Assembly (NCBI GenBank): GCA_024403825.1
Contig: JAKSRB010000013.1
Location: 1-36,108, forward strand
DNA from: Ruminococcus sp.
GTDB taxonomy: Bacteria > Bacillota > Clostridia > Oscillospirales > Acutalibacteraceae
Direction: 5' to 3'
DNA: 36,108 nucleotides
Part shown: piece by piece, positions 1 to 8,163 of the stretch
Numbering within the stretch: the first letter of the stretch is position 1
Layout: every line of letters begins with the position of its first letter
The notes under the pieces: model-generated
What the model saw: only the letters and a program-made list of their open reading frames with translations
The model's database searches: none
Told to the model about the DNA's origin: nothing
Translations under genes and position numbers: made by a program

Positions 1-718
1 TGATTGGTATAATGAATATGCAGAGTCAGCAGGAATATATTGGTGGAGTGGGGATAGTGCTCCAGAAGAATGGGCAGGTTATGTAGCCGAAAAATCTGAT
101 ATTCCAAATATTTACTATTGTGATGTTCCAAAGAATGTAACAACAATAATTTGGAATAATACAGTTGATGGTGGCTCAAACTACGGGGACCCTATAATGA
201 GTTGTGCTTATCAGACAGTTAATATACCAAGTGAATTTTATGAAGAGGGCGACAGCAGTGACTTATATCCTAAGGGACTTTTTTATGCTAATGGTGAACC
301 AAAATTAAATTTTGATAATATGATTTATGTTATTACTTCAGAACCAGAGTATAGTTTTTGCTGTTTTCCTGAGATACCATATGTATTATATGGCGAATGG
401 TATTTTTATTACGGAAATGGAAAATATGGAACAGAGCCAACACTTGAAATGGCTTTAGAAGATGGTGGTTATTATACTCAGCAACACTGTACTCCTGGAG
501 TTACACCAAAGAGTTGTGATAAATTAGGCGATGTTAATAATGATGGAATAATTGATGTTTCAGATGTAACAGCAATTCAGTCATATTTAGTAGGAATTAA
601 TAGTAATAGTTTTATTAATAGAGATGTTATGGATGTAGATAATAGTGGTAGTGTTGATGTTATGGATGCAACAACTATCCAAAAATATCTTTGTCAGCTC
701 ATTAATGAATTAGGTTAA
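1..718 (+). CDS. Dockerin-containing secreted protein, 3' end only (probable amylosome component)
   Basis: The reading frame is open from base 2 to the stop at 716-718, so this is the last 238 codons of a gene that begins upstream of the window. Residues about 1-165 of the fragment are rich in W, Y and G (for example IYWWSGD, TTIIWNNTVDGG, YGEWYFYYGNGKYG). They look like the beta-sandwich modules found in ruminococcal starch-binding proteins, but I cannot assign a CBM family. The C-terminus is a clear dockerin with two calcium-binding loops, DVNNDGIIDVSD (codons from about 530) and DVDNSGSVDVMD (from about 632), each followed by a helix with IQ.YL. The dockerin would anchor the protein to a cohesin on a scaffoldin. 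The neighbour is a dockerin amylase with its own promoter. Confidence is high for the dockerin and low for the substrate of the upstream module. Confidence 0.85.
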   Translation, partial: DWYNEYAESAGIYWWSGDSAPEEWAGYVAEKSDIPNIYYCDVPKNVTTIIWNNTVDGGSNYGDPIMSCAYQTVNIPSEFYEEGDSSDLYPKGLFYANGEPKLNFDNMIYVITSEPEYSFCCFPEIPYVLYGEWYFYYGNGKYGTEPTLEMALEDGGYYTQQHCTPGVTPKSCDKLGDVNNDGIIDVSDVTAIQSYLVGINSNSFINRDVMDVDNSGSVDVMDATTIQKYLCQLINELG

Positions 719-724
719 ATTTTC

Positions 725-762
725 AAGGCAATGCTATGTGTTTTTATGCAAAGCATTGCCTT
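725..762 (+). terminator. Hairpin after the dockerin gene
   Basis: An 11-bp perfect stem, AAGGCAATGCT (725-735) with AGCATTGCCTT (752-762), encloses a 16-nt loop starting 7 nt after the stop codon. The following sequence is only AT-rich, without a real T-run, so it may be a weak terminator or an mRNA 3'-end stabiliser. Confidence 0.55.
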
Positions 763-904
763 AAATTATAAATTTGTATCAATTTACTAATTAAAATTAT
801 ATTATGCAAATGATTTTATTTAATGTAATTTAAACGGTAAAAATTATATAATTTTATTGTTAAAATAACTAAAAAGGAATTACTTTTATTGTGCAATTAG
901 TAGA

Positions 905-933
905 TTGAATAAATCTGAATATTTTGGTATTAT
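905..933 (+). promoter_or_regulatory. Sigma-A-type promoter of the amylase gene
   Basis: TTGAAT (905-910) and TATTAT (928-933) are separated by exactly 17 nt. Transcription would start near 940 and give a leader of about 80 nt. Confidence 0.6.
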
Positions 934-976
934 TAAAGTGTAATATGGTGGTTTTTATAAAATCATCTTAATTTAT

Positions 977-990
977 GGTGGCTTGCCACC
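977..990 (+). promoter_or_regulatory. Leader inverted repeat upstream of the amylase
   Basis: GGTGGC-TT-GCCACC is a perfect 6-bp inverted repeat, GC-rich in an otherwise AT-rich leader, and lies 19 nt before the Shine-Dalgarno. It could be an operator or a small RNA hairpin; the sequence does not decide. Confidence 0.35.
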
Positions 991-1020
991 TCTTTGGTAA
1001 TTTTATTTAGGAGTGAGAAA

Positions 1021-3906
1021 ATGAACAGAAAAATTACAAGCGTTGTTCTTGCAATCAGTATGTTGGCTTCCTCTATTGCTGCTGGTACCGTAACCGCTAA
1101 TGCAGTTACTAAAAATGACAGCAATTATGTTGCCACTGTTAAGGACAACTCTTCAGTAGGTGCTAATTATGGACTTACTGATAACATTCAGGATGGTACA
1201 ATCTTACATTGCTTCAACTGGAAATACAGCGATATAGAGGCTGAGCTTCCTAATATTGCTGCTGCAGGATTTACTTCTGTACAGACTTCACCAGTACAGC
1301 CTGCTGATAGTCAGGGTGCATGGTATTGGCTTTATCTTCCAAGAGCTTTCGACATTGGTACTAATAATACAGGTGGTCCTGCTGAGCTTGAATCTCTGTG
1401 TAAAGCTGCCGAAAACTACGGCATTAAGGTAATTGTCGATGTTGTTGCCAACCACCTTACTGGTGACCATAACCTTATTCAGAACGATCTTAAGGATAGT
1501 AAATATTGGCATACTTTTGGTTCAGTATCAGGTGCTCAATGGAATGACCGTTACGCTGTAACTCATGGTGATATTGGTATGGCTGACCTTGCTACTGAAG
1601 ATTCATATGTACAGCAGGTTGTTAAAAATTATATTCTCAAATTAAAGGGAATAGGCGTTGACGGTATTCGTTGGGATGCTGCAAAGCATATTGATACTCC
1701 TGCTGAATATGGCAGTCAGTTCTGGCCTACAGTTACTGCAACAGGTCTTTACAACTACGGTGAAATCCTTGGCGGACTTGATGATGCAGGTAATTCAGAT
1801 AGATTTATTACCGAATATACAAAGTATATGAGTTATACAGATAACTACTATGGTTATCTCCTTCGTGAAGGCTTCAATAGCGGTAAGGCACCTACAGCTT
1901 ATGCTAACTGGGCAGCTCGTACTGATGTTAAAGTTACAACTGACAAGTTAGTGTATTGGGCAGAAAGTCATGATACTTGGTCAAATGATACTGCATGGGG
2001 TTATTCATGGCATATGAGCCAGAATAATATCGACAGAGCTTATGCTGTTGCAGCAAGCCGTTATGGTGCTACAGCTCTCTACTTCTCTCGTCCATCAAGC
2101 CATGAACCAGAACGAATTATCATTGGCAACAAGGGTTCAACACACTTCACAAGCCCTGAGGTTGCTGCTGTAAACCACTTCCATAATGCTATGGTTGGTC
2201 AGAAAGAATATTACACAACCTCAAATAACTGTTCAGTAGTATGTCGTGAAAAGGGTGCAGTTATTGTTGCTGGCAGCGGTTCTAATTTTGATGTTAGCGT
2301 TACAAATGGTGGTGCAACTGTTGCTCCTGGTACATATACTGATGAAATTACTGGTAATACATGGACAGTTACTTCTTCAAGCATTTCAGGTAAAATCGGC
2401 AGCAGCGGTATTGCTGTAATCTATGACGCAAAAACAACTCCATCAGCTTCTGCTTCTGTAGGTACAGTAGGTGCTACTACAAAATACACAACAGATACTC
2501 TTTCTGTAAAGCTTTCGCTTAAGAATGCTACATCAGGTACATATTCTATTGATAATGGTACAGCTAAGACATTTACTGACGGCACAACAATTACTATTGG
2601 TAGTGCATCTGATGCTTTTGGTAAGTCACACACACTTAAATTAACAGCTACAGACGCTTCTACAGTTTCAGACCCTGTAACTTATACATATGTTAAGGCT
2701 GACCCTTCAGAGGTTCAGAAGCTTTATTTTGATAACACATCTTATAAGTGGTCAAGTGTAAATGCATACATTTATACAGGTTCAGGTGAAACAGCTAAAA
2801 ATAATGCTGCATGGCCTGGTAAGGCTATGACTTACAATGCATCAACAGGTCTTTATGAGGTTGAAGTAAGTGAGGCACTTTCAAATGGTAAGGTAATCTT
2901 TACTGAAAATGCTACTGCAACTACAAATCGTTATCCTGCTGATATGCAAGAGGGTCTTTCAATCGGTGGTAAGTCAATGAAATTCTCATCTGGTAACAGC
3001 TGGACAGAATATACAGAGGTACCAACTACACCATCTTCATCTTCTACTACACCAGTACCTTCAAGCTCAGTACCTGCTGGTAATGTTCTTATCGGTGATG
3101 TAAATCAGGATGGCGGAGTATCTATATCAGATGCTACCGAAATTCAAAGACATATCGTTTCAATGGTTACATTAACTGGTGATGCACTCATCGCAGCAGA
3201 TGTTGACCAGAGCAATAAGGTTGATGTAAAGGATGTTACCTGCATTCAGTATTTCCTTGTTGGCGATTCATCAAAGGCTGGTAAGTGTAATACTTATACA
3301 GGTGGCGGTATAAATCCAACTCAGCCTACACAGCAAACTCAGCCTACTCAACCAACACAGCCAACAGTTGCAGGAAACTTTGTATATTATCAGAACTCAA
3401 ACAACTGGAGTACTCCATATGCTTATTATTGGAGTGACAGCAACAAGACTATGACAACATGGCCAGGTAAGGCAATGACAAGTGTTGGTAATGGTGTTTA
3501 CAGCATCGAGCTTCCTGCTGATGCAAAGTATATCATCTTCAGCAATAACGGTGGTTCACAGACAGCTGACCTTACAATTCCAGCATTTGGACAGATTTAT
3601 AAGAATAATTCATGGTCTGCATATAGCGGTGAAACTCCAACAACTCCATCAGGTGACGGTAAAACAATCTATTATACTGGCAACCTCAGCACACCATACG
3701 CTTACTATTGGAGTGACAGCAACAAAACTATGACAACATGGCCAGGTAAGGCAATGACAAGTGTTGGCAGCGGAGTTTACAGCATTACAATTCCGTCAGA
3801 TGCAACATACATTATTTTCAGTAATAATGGTGGTTCACAGACAGCTGACCTTACAATTTCAGGCAACTACTATAACAATGGTAACTGGACAAATTACAAC
3901 GGTTAA
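1021..3906 (+). CDS. Secreted GH13 alpha-amylase with three CBM26-type modules and an internal dockerin
   Basis: This 961-residue endo-acting alpha-amylase would hydrolyse alpha-1,4 links of starch outside the cell. ATG 1021 is chosen because AGGAG (1009-1013) lies 7 nt upstream and a clean signal peptide follows (residues 1-28, ending TANA). The GH13 domain (about 45-470) resembles Bacillus subtilis AmyE: DVVANH (140-145), nucleophile D219 in GIRWDAAKH, acid/base E248 in YGEIL, and D318 in WAESHD. An Ig-like segment (about 470-560) precedes a CBM26-like module (about 565-660). An S/T/P linker then leads to a dockerin (690-752, loops DVNQDGGVSISD and DVDQSNKVDVKD), and a PTQ-rich linker leads to two similar CBM26 modules (about 784-868 and 881-960). 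The dockerin is thus internal rather than terminal. The gene is monocistronic, with its own promoter and terminator. It is very probably an amylosome enzyme; I cannot say which named Amy protein it matches. Confidence 0.95.
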   Translation: MNRKITSVVLAISMLASSIAAGTVTANAVTKNDSNYVATVKDNSSVGANYGLTDNIQDGTILHCFNWKYSDIEAELPNIAAAGFTSVQTSPVQPADSQGAWYWLYLPRAFDIGTNNTGGPAELESLCKAAENYGIKVIVDVVANHLTGDHNLIQNDLKDSKYWHTFGSVSGAQWNDRYAVTHGDIGMADLATEDSYVQQVVKNYILKLKGIGVDGIRWDAAKHIDTPAEYGSQFWPTVTATGLYNYGEILGGLDDAGNSDRFITEYTKYMSYTDNYYGYLLREGFNSGKAPTAYANWAARTDVKVTTDKLVYWAESHDTWSNDTAWGYSWHMSQNNIDRAYAVAASRYGATALYFSRPSSHEPERIIIGNKGSTHFTSPEVAAVNHFHNAMVGQKEYYTTSNNCSVVCREKGAVIVAGSGSNFDVSVTNGGATVAPGTYTDEITGNTWTVTSSSISGKIGSSGIAVIYDAKTTPSASASVGTVGATTKYTTDTLSVKLSLKNATSGTYSIDNGTAKTFTDGTTITIGSASDAFGKSHTLKLTATDASTVSDPVTYTYVKADPSEVQKLYFDNTSYKWSSVNAYIYTGSGETAKNNAAWPGKAMTYNASTGLYEVEVSEALSNGKVIFTENATATTNRYPADMQEGLSIGGKSMKFSSGNSWTEYTEVPTTPSSSSTTPVPSSSVPAGNVLIGDVNQDGGVSISDATEIQRHIVSMVTLTGDALIAADVDQSNKVDVKDVTCIQYFLVGDSSKAGKCNTYTGGGINPTQPTQQTQPTQPTQPTVAGNFVYYQNSNNWSTPYAYYWSDSNKTMTTWPGKAMTSVGNGVYSIELPADAKYIIFSNNGGSQTADLTIPAFGQIYKNNSWSAYSGETPTTPSGDGKTIYYTGNLSTPYAYYWSDSNKTMTTWPGKAMTSVGSGVYSITIPSDATYIIFSNNGGSQTADLTISGNYYNNGNWTNYNG
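3415..3579 (+). repeat. Duplicated CBM26 coding unit, copy 1
   Basis: These 165 nt match 3694-3858 without gaps at roughly 85-90% identity by eye, including long identical blocks (AACATGGCCAGGTAAGGCA and neighbours). The encoded core YYWSDSNKTMTTWPGKAMTS is identical in both modules, which indicates a fairly recent internal duplication. Confidence 0.9.
3694..3858 (+). repeat. Duplicated CBM26 coding unit, copy 2
   Basis: This is the second in-frame copy of the 165-nt unit at 3415-3579. Most of the differences fall in the middle part that encodes the beta-strand after GVYSI. Confidence 0.9.
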
Positions 3907-3941
3907 TTTTATATAGTTGTTTTGATTAGCTAAAATTTTAG

Positions 3942-3979
3942 AAATCTCCCTTGAACTCAGGTTTGAGGGGGATTTTTTT
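3942..3979 (+). terminator. Rho-independent terminator of the amylase gene
   Basis: A 15-bp stem with a few G-U pairs (3942-3956 with 3961-3975), a 4-nt loop and a run of seven T (3973-3979) lie 36 nt after the stop codon. Confidence 0.9.
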
Positions 3980-4018
3980 GTGTAAAAAGCTATTTATTTT
4001 TCAAATAATCGGTTTTTG

Positions 4019-4047
4019 TTGTAAAAGCCAAAATTCTGTGTTATAAT
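4019..4047 (+). promoter_or_regulatory. Promoter of the alr operon
   Basis: TTGTAA (4019-4024) and a consensus TATAAT (4042-4047) are separated by 17 nt, 49 nt before the alr start. Confidence 0.7.
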
Positions 4048-4096
4048 TTGGTTAATCTGTATGAATAATGTTTATTATTAGAAAGAAGGGCTAACC

Positions 4097-5212
4097 TTGA
4101 GAAAAATGACCCAACGCACTGTAGCAGTTGTTAATCTTAGTTTGCTTGAGCATAATATTAGAAATATCCGCAGTCGTCTGAATGATAATGTTGAAATTAT
4201 GGCAGTTCTCAAGGGTGATGGATACGGACATGGTGAAAAGGGAATTTATCCTACATTAAAAAAATGTGGGGTTGAACGCTATGCAGTTGCTGTCTGGGAA
4301 GAGGGTGCCTCATTGCGTGAGGCAGGAGCAGTTGAGCCTATTTTATTGCTTGGCGATACCTGTGACGGACAGCTTGAAAATCTGATAAAATATAATCTTA
4401 CTCCAACAATTTTTTCTGTAGATACGGCTGAAAAGCTTAATTTACTTGCAAAATGGAGTGGAGTTATCCAGCCTATAAATATAAAAATTGATACAGGTAT
4501 GAGCAGAATTGGTTTTCCTGCCGATGATTCAGCTATTGAGCCAATAAAAAAGATTAGTGAAATGTCAAATCTGAAAATAACAGGAGCATTTACACATTTT
4601 TCAAGAGCAGATGAAAAGGACGGAGAAAGTGCGACATTTCAGTATAATAAATATCTTGAAATGGTTGAAAAACTTGAACAGGCAGGTGTGTCTATTCCAA
4701 GCAAGCACATTGCAAACAGTCCTGCAATTTTGCTAAGACCAGAAACTCAGCTTGATGCGGTTCGTGCTGGTGATATATTATTTGGATTATGCCCTATAGA
4801 TGAAGAGGACTGGGAAAAGGAAGACCTCAGACAGATTATAAGCTGGTACACCTATGTTGTAATGATTAAGGAAGTGCCGATAGGTACAGAAGTGGGATAT
4901 GGCGGAACTTTTGTCACAGAAAGACCTACCAAAATTGCGACTATACCGGTAGGCTTTGCTGACGGATACAGCAGACGACTTTCAAATATAGGCAAGGTTA
5001 AAATCAACGGAAAGGAAGCTCCTATAATTGGCAGAATATGTATGGACCAGTTTATGGTTGATGTTACAGATATTGACAATGTAAAGAGGGGAGATACCGT
5101 TGCATTGCTTGATGAAGATTTAAGCGTGCTATGGATGGCAGACCTGCTTGAAACAAATGTTGATGAAATAGTGTGCGGAATTTCAAAGAGAGTTCCGAGA
5201 ATATATGAATAA
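4097..5212 (+). CDS. alr: Alanine racemase
   Basis: This 371-residue PLP enzyme interconverts L- and D-alanine, supplying D-Ala for peptidoglycan. The PLP lysine is K39 in VLKGDGYGHG and the catalytic tyrosine is Y268 in EVGYGGTF. The conserved C-terminal GRICMDQFMVD block is present, and the length is typical of the family. The start is taken as TTG 4097 because AAGGG (4086-4090) is 6 nt upstream; the in-frame ATG 4106 would be 15 nt from it. It is probably co-transcribed with the ATP-grasp gene 29 nt downstream. Confidence 0.95.
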   Translation: MRKMTQRTVAVVNLSLLEHNIRNIRSRLNDNVEIMAVLKGDGYGHGEKGIYPTLKKCGVERYAVAVWEEGASLREAGAVEPILLLGDTCDGQLENLIKYNLTPTIFSVDTAEKLNLLAKWSGVIQPINIKIDTGMSRIGFPADDSAIEPIKKISEMSNLKITGAFTHFSRADEKDGESATFQYNKYLEMVEKLEQAGVSIPSKHIANSPAILLRPETQLDAVRAGDILFGLCPIDEEDWEKEDLRQIISWYTYVVMIKEVPIGTEVGYGGTFVTERPTKIATIPVGFADGYSRRLSNIGKVKINGKEAPIIGRICMDQFMVDVTDIDNVKRGDTVALLDEDLSVLWMADLLETNVDEIVCGISKRVPRIYE

Positions 5213-5241
5213 AGCTTTTTAAAATAAAATCGGAGGATATA

Positions 5242-6258
5242 ATGGGAAGTAAGGGATATATTTTTAAGGTAATTAAGAATGCAAGCTTTGATAAGATGAA
5301 AAGTGTAATTGATGAAGTGCATAAAAGGTCAGGAAAAAGCAAGGTATCTATATTTTTTGATATGCTGATGTGTGCTAAAAAATATGGTGCAGGATATTAT
5401 GATTACGAAATATTTGCATTTTACAATCTGAATGCAGAGCAGAGAAAAACCTTTGTTACAAGAATGTGGAGCAAGAAGTTCATTGAATATATGAATGACC
5501 CTGAGTATGGTGACTGGCTTGATAAGAAGGATATATTCTATGAAAAGTATAAGGAATATATCGGAAGAGAATTTATAAATGTAAAATCAGCCTCAAAAGA
5601 AGAAGTTAAGAAGTATATAAGCACTCGTGAACAGATTTTCGGTAAGGTAAAGGACGGAGAGTGTGGACATGGCTGTGAAAGACTAAATATAAAGGATTAT
5701 CCTGATTTTGATAAGCTTTATGATTATATCGTGACACACTTTGACACTATCGAAGATGTAATTGTAAATCATCCTGCAATAGCAAAGCTTTATCCAAATG
5801 CTGTAAACAGTATGAGAATAATAACAATACTTGATAAACAGCAGGTACCACATTGTATTTATATAGTACAGAAAATGGGACTTAATGGAAGTATTATTGA
5901 TAATAACTGTCTGTTCACACCTGTAGATATGAATACAGGAAAAATAAAGTTCCCTGCACATTCTGGTGATACAACCAAGGGAATTATCTATGAGGAGCAT
6001 CCGAACACACATATTAAGCTACAGGGTTATCAGATTCCTTATGTTAAAGAAGCAGTGGAAATGTGCCTTAAAGCCGCAAAGGTTGTACCTCAGGTAAGAT
6101 ATGTTGGCTGGGATGTAGCAATTACACCAAACGGACCAGCTATTATTGAGGGAAATAATTATTGTGCCCACGATTTCTGGCAGTTACCACCACATACACC
6201 TGACAAAACAGGAATGATTCCAACCATAAAGAAATATATTCCTGAGTATTTTGAGTAA
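5242..6258 (+). CDS. Sugar-transfer-associated ATP-grasp protein
   Basis: This 338-residue protein has no signal peptide or membrane segment. The C-terminal half shows the pattern of the ATP-grasp family linked to sugar transfer (ATPgrasp_ST): NAVNSMRIIT, a GSIIDNN segment, and VGWDVAITPNGPAIIEGN, where the last E and N would coordinate Mg-ATP. CGHGCERL (about residue 140) is likely part of the nucleotide pocket. CGGAGG (5231-5236) precedes ATG 5242. Relatives sit in polysaccharide loci, but the substrate is unknown. Here it follows alr in what looks like a two-gene operon with a terminator behind, so a role in wall or surface-polymer chemistry is an inference from position only. Confidence 0.75.
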   Translation: MGSKGYIFKVIKNASFDKMKSVIDEVHKRSGKSKVSIFFDMLMCAKKYGAGYYDYEIFAFYNLNAEQRKTFVTRMWSKKFIEYMNDPEYGDWLDKKDIFYEKYKEYIGREFINVKSASKEEVKKYISTREQIFGKVKDGECGHGCERLNIKDYPDFDKLYDYIVTHFDTIEDVIVNHPAIAKLYPNAVNSMRIITILDKQQVPHCIYIVQKMGLNGSIIDNNCLFTPVDMNTGKIKFPAHSGDTTKGIIYEEHPNTHIKLQGYQIPYVKEAVEMCLKAAKVVPQVRYVGWDVAITPNGPAIIEGNNYCAHDFWQLPPHTPDKTGMIPTIKKYIPEYFE

Positions 6259-6282
6259 TCATTATATATAATAAACTACTAT

Positions 6283-6320
6283 CCCCGAAAGTGTTGATAA
6301 GCATTTTTGGGGTTTTATTT
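6283..6320 (+). terminator. Rho-independent terminator after the ATP-grasp gene
   Basis: CCCCGAAAGTG (6283-6293) pairs with CATTTTTGGGG (6302-6312) with G-U pairs, followed by TTTTATTTT. Confidence 0.8.
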
Positions 6321-6501
6321 TGCTTGTGATAATTTATGATTATTCATTTGTCACTTAAATGACATAATATCAGAAAAACATCTCATAATATTATTATGAA
6401 AAATTTTCTGTAATAATAATCAATTTTTAGTGTAATGGTTACAAAATATTTTATTTATGACGATTTTTGTAAATTAATTTTTAATAATAGTAACTTTTGT
6501 C

Positions 6502-6530
6502 TTGATTTTTTTGGTTACATAGAGTATAAT
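6502..6530 (+). promoter_or_regulatory. mraZ (dcw cluster) promoter
   Basis: TTGATT (6502-6507) and consensus TATAAT (6525-6530) have a 17-nt spacer. The predicted start near 6537 is just upstream of the phased GTG repeats. Confidence 0.75.
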
Positions 6531-6540
6531 TAAATAAATC

Positions 6541-6565
6541 GGTGGCAGATAGTGTCATTGAGTGT
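6541..6565 (+). promoter_or_regulatory. Probable MraZ-binding direct repeats
   Basis: GTG-containing pentamers GGTGG (6541), AGTGT (6551) and AGTGT (6561) repeat with an exact 10-bp period and 5-nt spacers. They sit between the -10 box and the mraZ start. MraZ of other bacteria binds short G-rich direct repeats about one helical turn apart at the same place, so autoregulation is likely. Confidence 0.6.
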
Positions 6566-6621
6566 CTTAAAACATCGTTTTTAATGTGTTTTTAAGTGTA
6601 AAATGTTTGGAGGTGGACAAT

Positions 6622-7041
6622 ATGTTCTCTGGAATGTCTAATCATTCTGTTGATTCCAAGGGGCGAATTGTCCTGCCTGCTAAGTTTCGTGAGGAGCTTG
6701 GCTCTACATTTTATCTTGCAAAGGGATTTGGTAATTCCTGCGTTCAGGCTATGTCTGTAGATGAATTTAATTCTATTTGTGCTAAAATTCTTGAGTTGCC
6801 TGCCGATAAGGCTATGATTCTTCAATATACCTTTAGTGCAACTGCTGTTGAGGTTTCACCAAATGCTCAGGGCAGAGTAAGTATTCCTCAAGCTTTGCGA
6901 GAGTCTGCTTTTATTGAAAACGAGGCTCTTGTTATTGGTATGAATAATCGTATTGAAATATGGAGCAAACAGAAGTTTGACGAGTATATGGCATCACAGC
7001 AGAGCAATATTGCAGAGGCTCTGTCTATGCTGAGATTATAA
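6622..7041 (+). CDS. mraZ: Transcriptional regulator MraZ
   Basis: This 139-residue protein has two AbrB-like SpoVT/MraZ repeats. The first contains the signature DSKGRIVLPAKFR (about residues 10-22) and the second NAQGRVSIPQALR (about 79-91). The start is set at ATG 6622 because GGAGGTG (6609-6615) lies 6 nt upstream; an earlier in-frame ATG at 6586 has no such site and would add an unconserved tail. MraZ is a DNA-binding repressor or modulator of the division and wall cluster, and putative binding repeats lie in its own leader. The rsmH start follows 10 nt after the stop. Confidence 0.95.
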   Translation: MFSGMSNHSVDSKGRIVLPAKFREELGSTFYLAKGFGNSCVQAMSVDEFNSICAKILELPADKAMILQYTFSATAVEVSPNAQGRVSIPQALRESAFIENEALVIGMNNRIEIWSKQKFDEYMASQQSNIAEALSMLRL

Positions 7042-7051
7042 GGAGGACTTT

Positions 7052-7975
7052 ATGGAATTTTCTCATATTCCCGTCCTGCTTAATGAAGCGGTTGACGGAC
7101 TTGCAATTAAGGAAAACGGTATTTATGTTGACGGTACTGCTGGTGGCGGTGGTCATAGTAGTGAAATTCTGAGCAGGCTTACTACTGGCAGACTTATTTC
7201 TATTGACCAGGATCCGGATGCAATATCAACACTTACCGAGCGTTTTAAGCATAATGAAAATTCAATAGTTATCAAAGGTAATTTTGCTAATATAAAAGAC
7301 CTGCTTATGCTGAGAGGTGTGGGCAGAGTTGATGGTGTTTTATTGGATATTGGTGTTTCTTCTCATCAGCTTGATACCGCTGAGAGGGGATTTTCGTTCC
7401 ATATGGATGCACCACTTGATATGCGTATGAGCCAGAGCGGTACTACTGCCGAAGAGCTTGTGAACACTTTGCCGTATGCAGAGCTTAGAAGAATTATCAG
7501 CACATATGGCGAAGAAAAATTTGCAGCTTCTATTGCAAAGGGAATTGTAAAGGCGAGAGAGTCTGAGCCTATAACAACAACTCTACAGCTTGCGGAGATT
7601 ATCAAGGATAATGTACCGCAAAAGGTGAGGCGTGACGGACATCCTGCCAGAAAAACCTTTCAGGCTTTGCGTATAGCTGTGAATGATGAATTGGGAGTGC
7701 TTGAAAAGGGCTTGGATGGTGCTTTTGAGTTGCTTGGAAGTGGTGGCAGACTGGCAGTAATCACCTTCCATTCGCTTGAGGACAGGCTTGTTAAGCAGAA
7801 AATGGCAAGCTGGTGTCAAGGCTGTACTTGTCCAAAGGATTTTCCTGTATGCGTTTGTGGAAATTTACCAAAGGCGAATCTTGTTAATAGGAAACCAATT
7901 TGTGCAAATGAAACAGAATTGCAGAATAATGCGAGAGCAAGAAGTGCAAAGCTGAGAATTTGCGAAAAAATTTAA
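7052..7975 (+). CDS. rsmH: 16S rRNA (cytosine(1402)-N4)-methyltransferase
   Basis: This 307-residue SAM-dependent methyltransferase (MraW) modifies C1402 in the decoding centre of 16S rRNA. Visible motifs are HIPVLLNEAV at the N-terminus, the SAM loop VDGTAGGGGHS, LLDIGVSSHQLD, and the conserved ITFHSLEDRLVK near residue 235. A cysteine-rich stretch, CQGCTCPKDFPVCVCG (about 252-267), is common in Firmicute members. AAGGAGG (7040-7046) overlaps the mraZ stop, so the two are translationally close. Length is normal. Confidence 0.97.
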   Translation: MEFSHIPVLLNEAVDGLAIKENGIYVDGTAGGGGHSSEILSRLTTGRLISIDQDPDAISTLTERFKHNENSIVIKGNFANIKDLLMLRGVGRVDGVLLDIGVSSHQLDTAERGFSFHMDAPLDMRMSQSGTTAEELVNTLPYAELRRIISTYGEEKFAASIAKGIVKARESEPITTTLQLAEIIKDNVPQKVRRDGHPARKTFQALRIAVNDELGVLEKGLDGAFELLGSGGRLAVITFHSLEDRLVKQKMASWCQGCTCPKDFPVCVCGNLPKANLVNRKPICANETELQNNARARSAKLRICEKI

Positions 7976-8033
7976 TCTTTTTTCTTTTAAAGTATAGACA
8001 AAACGGCTGATTAGTAGTAAAATTATAACAAAG

Positions 8034-8051
8034 TTGTAAATAATATTACAA
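8034..8051. promoter_or_regulatory. TTGTAA/TTACAA inverted repeat, first copy
   Basis: TTGTAA (8034-8039) and TTACAA (8046-8051) flank a 6-nt AT spacer in the rsmH-ftsL gap. The same core recurs in a longer palindrome 100 nt downstream, so it may be a protein-binding site. Confidence 0.35.
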
Positions 8052-8142
8052 GCACTATGGCTTGTGTATTTTTAGCGGTATTTATGCTATATATTCTGAT
8101 TGGAATTTGCTTATTTACCCATATATTTGATTTGTGTGTGTG

Positions 8143-8163
8143 TTTACAATTCTAAATTGTAAA
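8143..8163. promoter_or_regulatory. Perfect 9-bp inverted repeat in the rsmH-ftsL gap
   Basis: TTTACAATT (8143-8151) and AATTGTAAA (8155-8163) are separated by CTA. They contain the same TTACAA/TTGTAA core as 8034-8051. No T-run follows, so an operator is as likely as an RNA hairpin. The rest of the 276-nt gap is AT-rich; I see no convincing promoter there. Confidence 0.4.

Larger units (their letters stand above)
719..1020 (+). other. Intergenic region between two dockerin genes
   Basis: This stretch holds no gene. It contains a terminator-like hairpin right after the first stop codon, an AT-rich stretch with no recognisable motif (about 765-900), a sigma-A-type promoter (905-933) and a leader of about 80 nt with a short hairpin before the amylase start. 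An 11-codon open frame (975-1010) ends inside the amylase Shine-Dalgarno but has no ribosome binding site of its own. Confidence 0.6.
6259..6621 (+). other. Intergenic region before the dcw cluster
   Basis: This region has no gene. In order it holds the terminator of the ATP-grasp gene, an imperfect palindrome TGTCACTTAAATGACA (6349-6364), a perfect one with CATAATA and TATTATG arms (6384-6398), an AT-rich stretch, the mraZ promoter, and phased GTG repeats that probably bind MraZ. Confidence 0.6.

Noticed and set aside
994-1020. Earlier in-frame ATG for the amylase
   Set aside because: It lies upstream of the Shine-Dalgarno at 1009 and would put nine residues before a perfect signal peptide.
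719-1020. Catabolite-repression (cre) site or riboswitch upstream of the amylase
   Set aside because: I looked for the TGWAANCGNTNWCA pattern and for known riboswitch cores and found none.
4852-5342. Minus-strand open frames of 92-156 codons opposite alr and the ATP-grasp gene
   Set aside because: They are fully overlapped by well-supported plus-strand genes and show no family motif or ribosome binding site.
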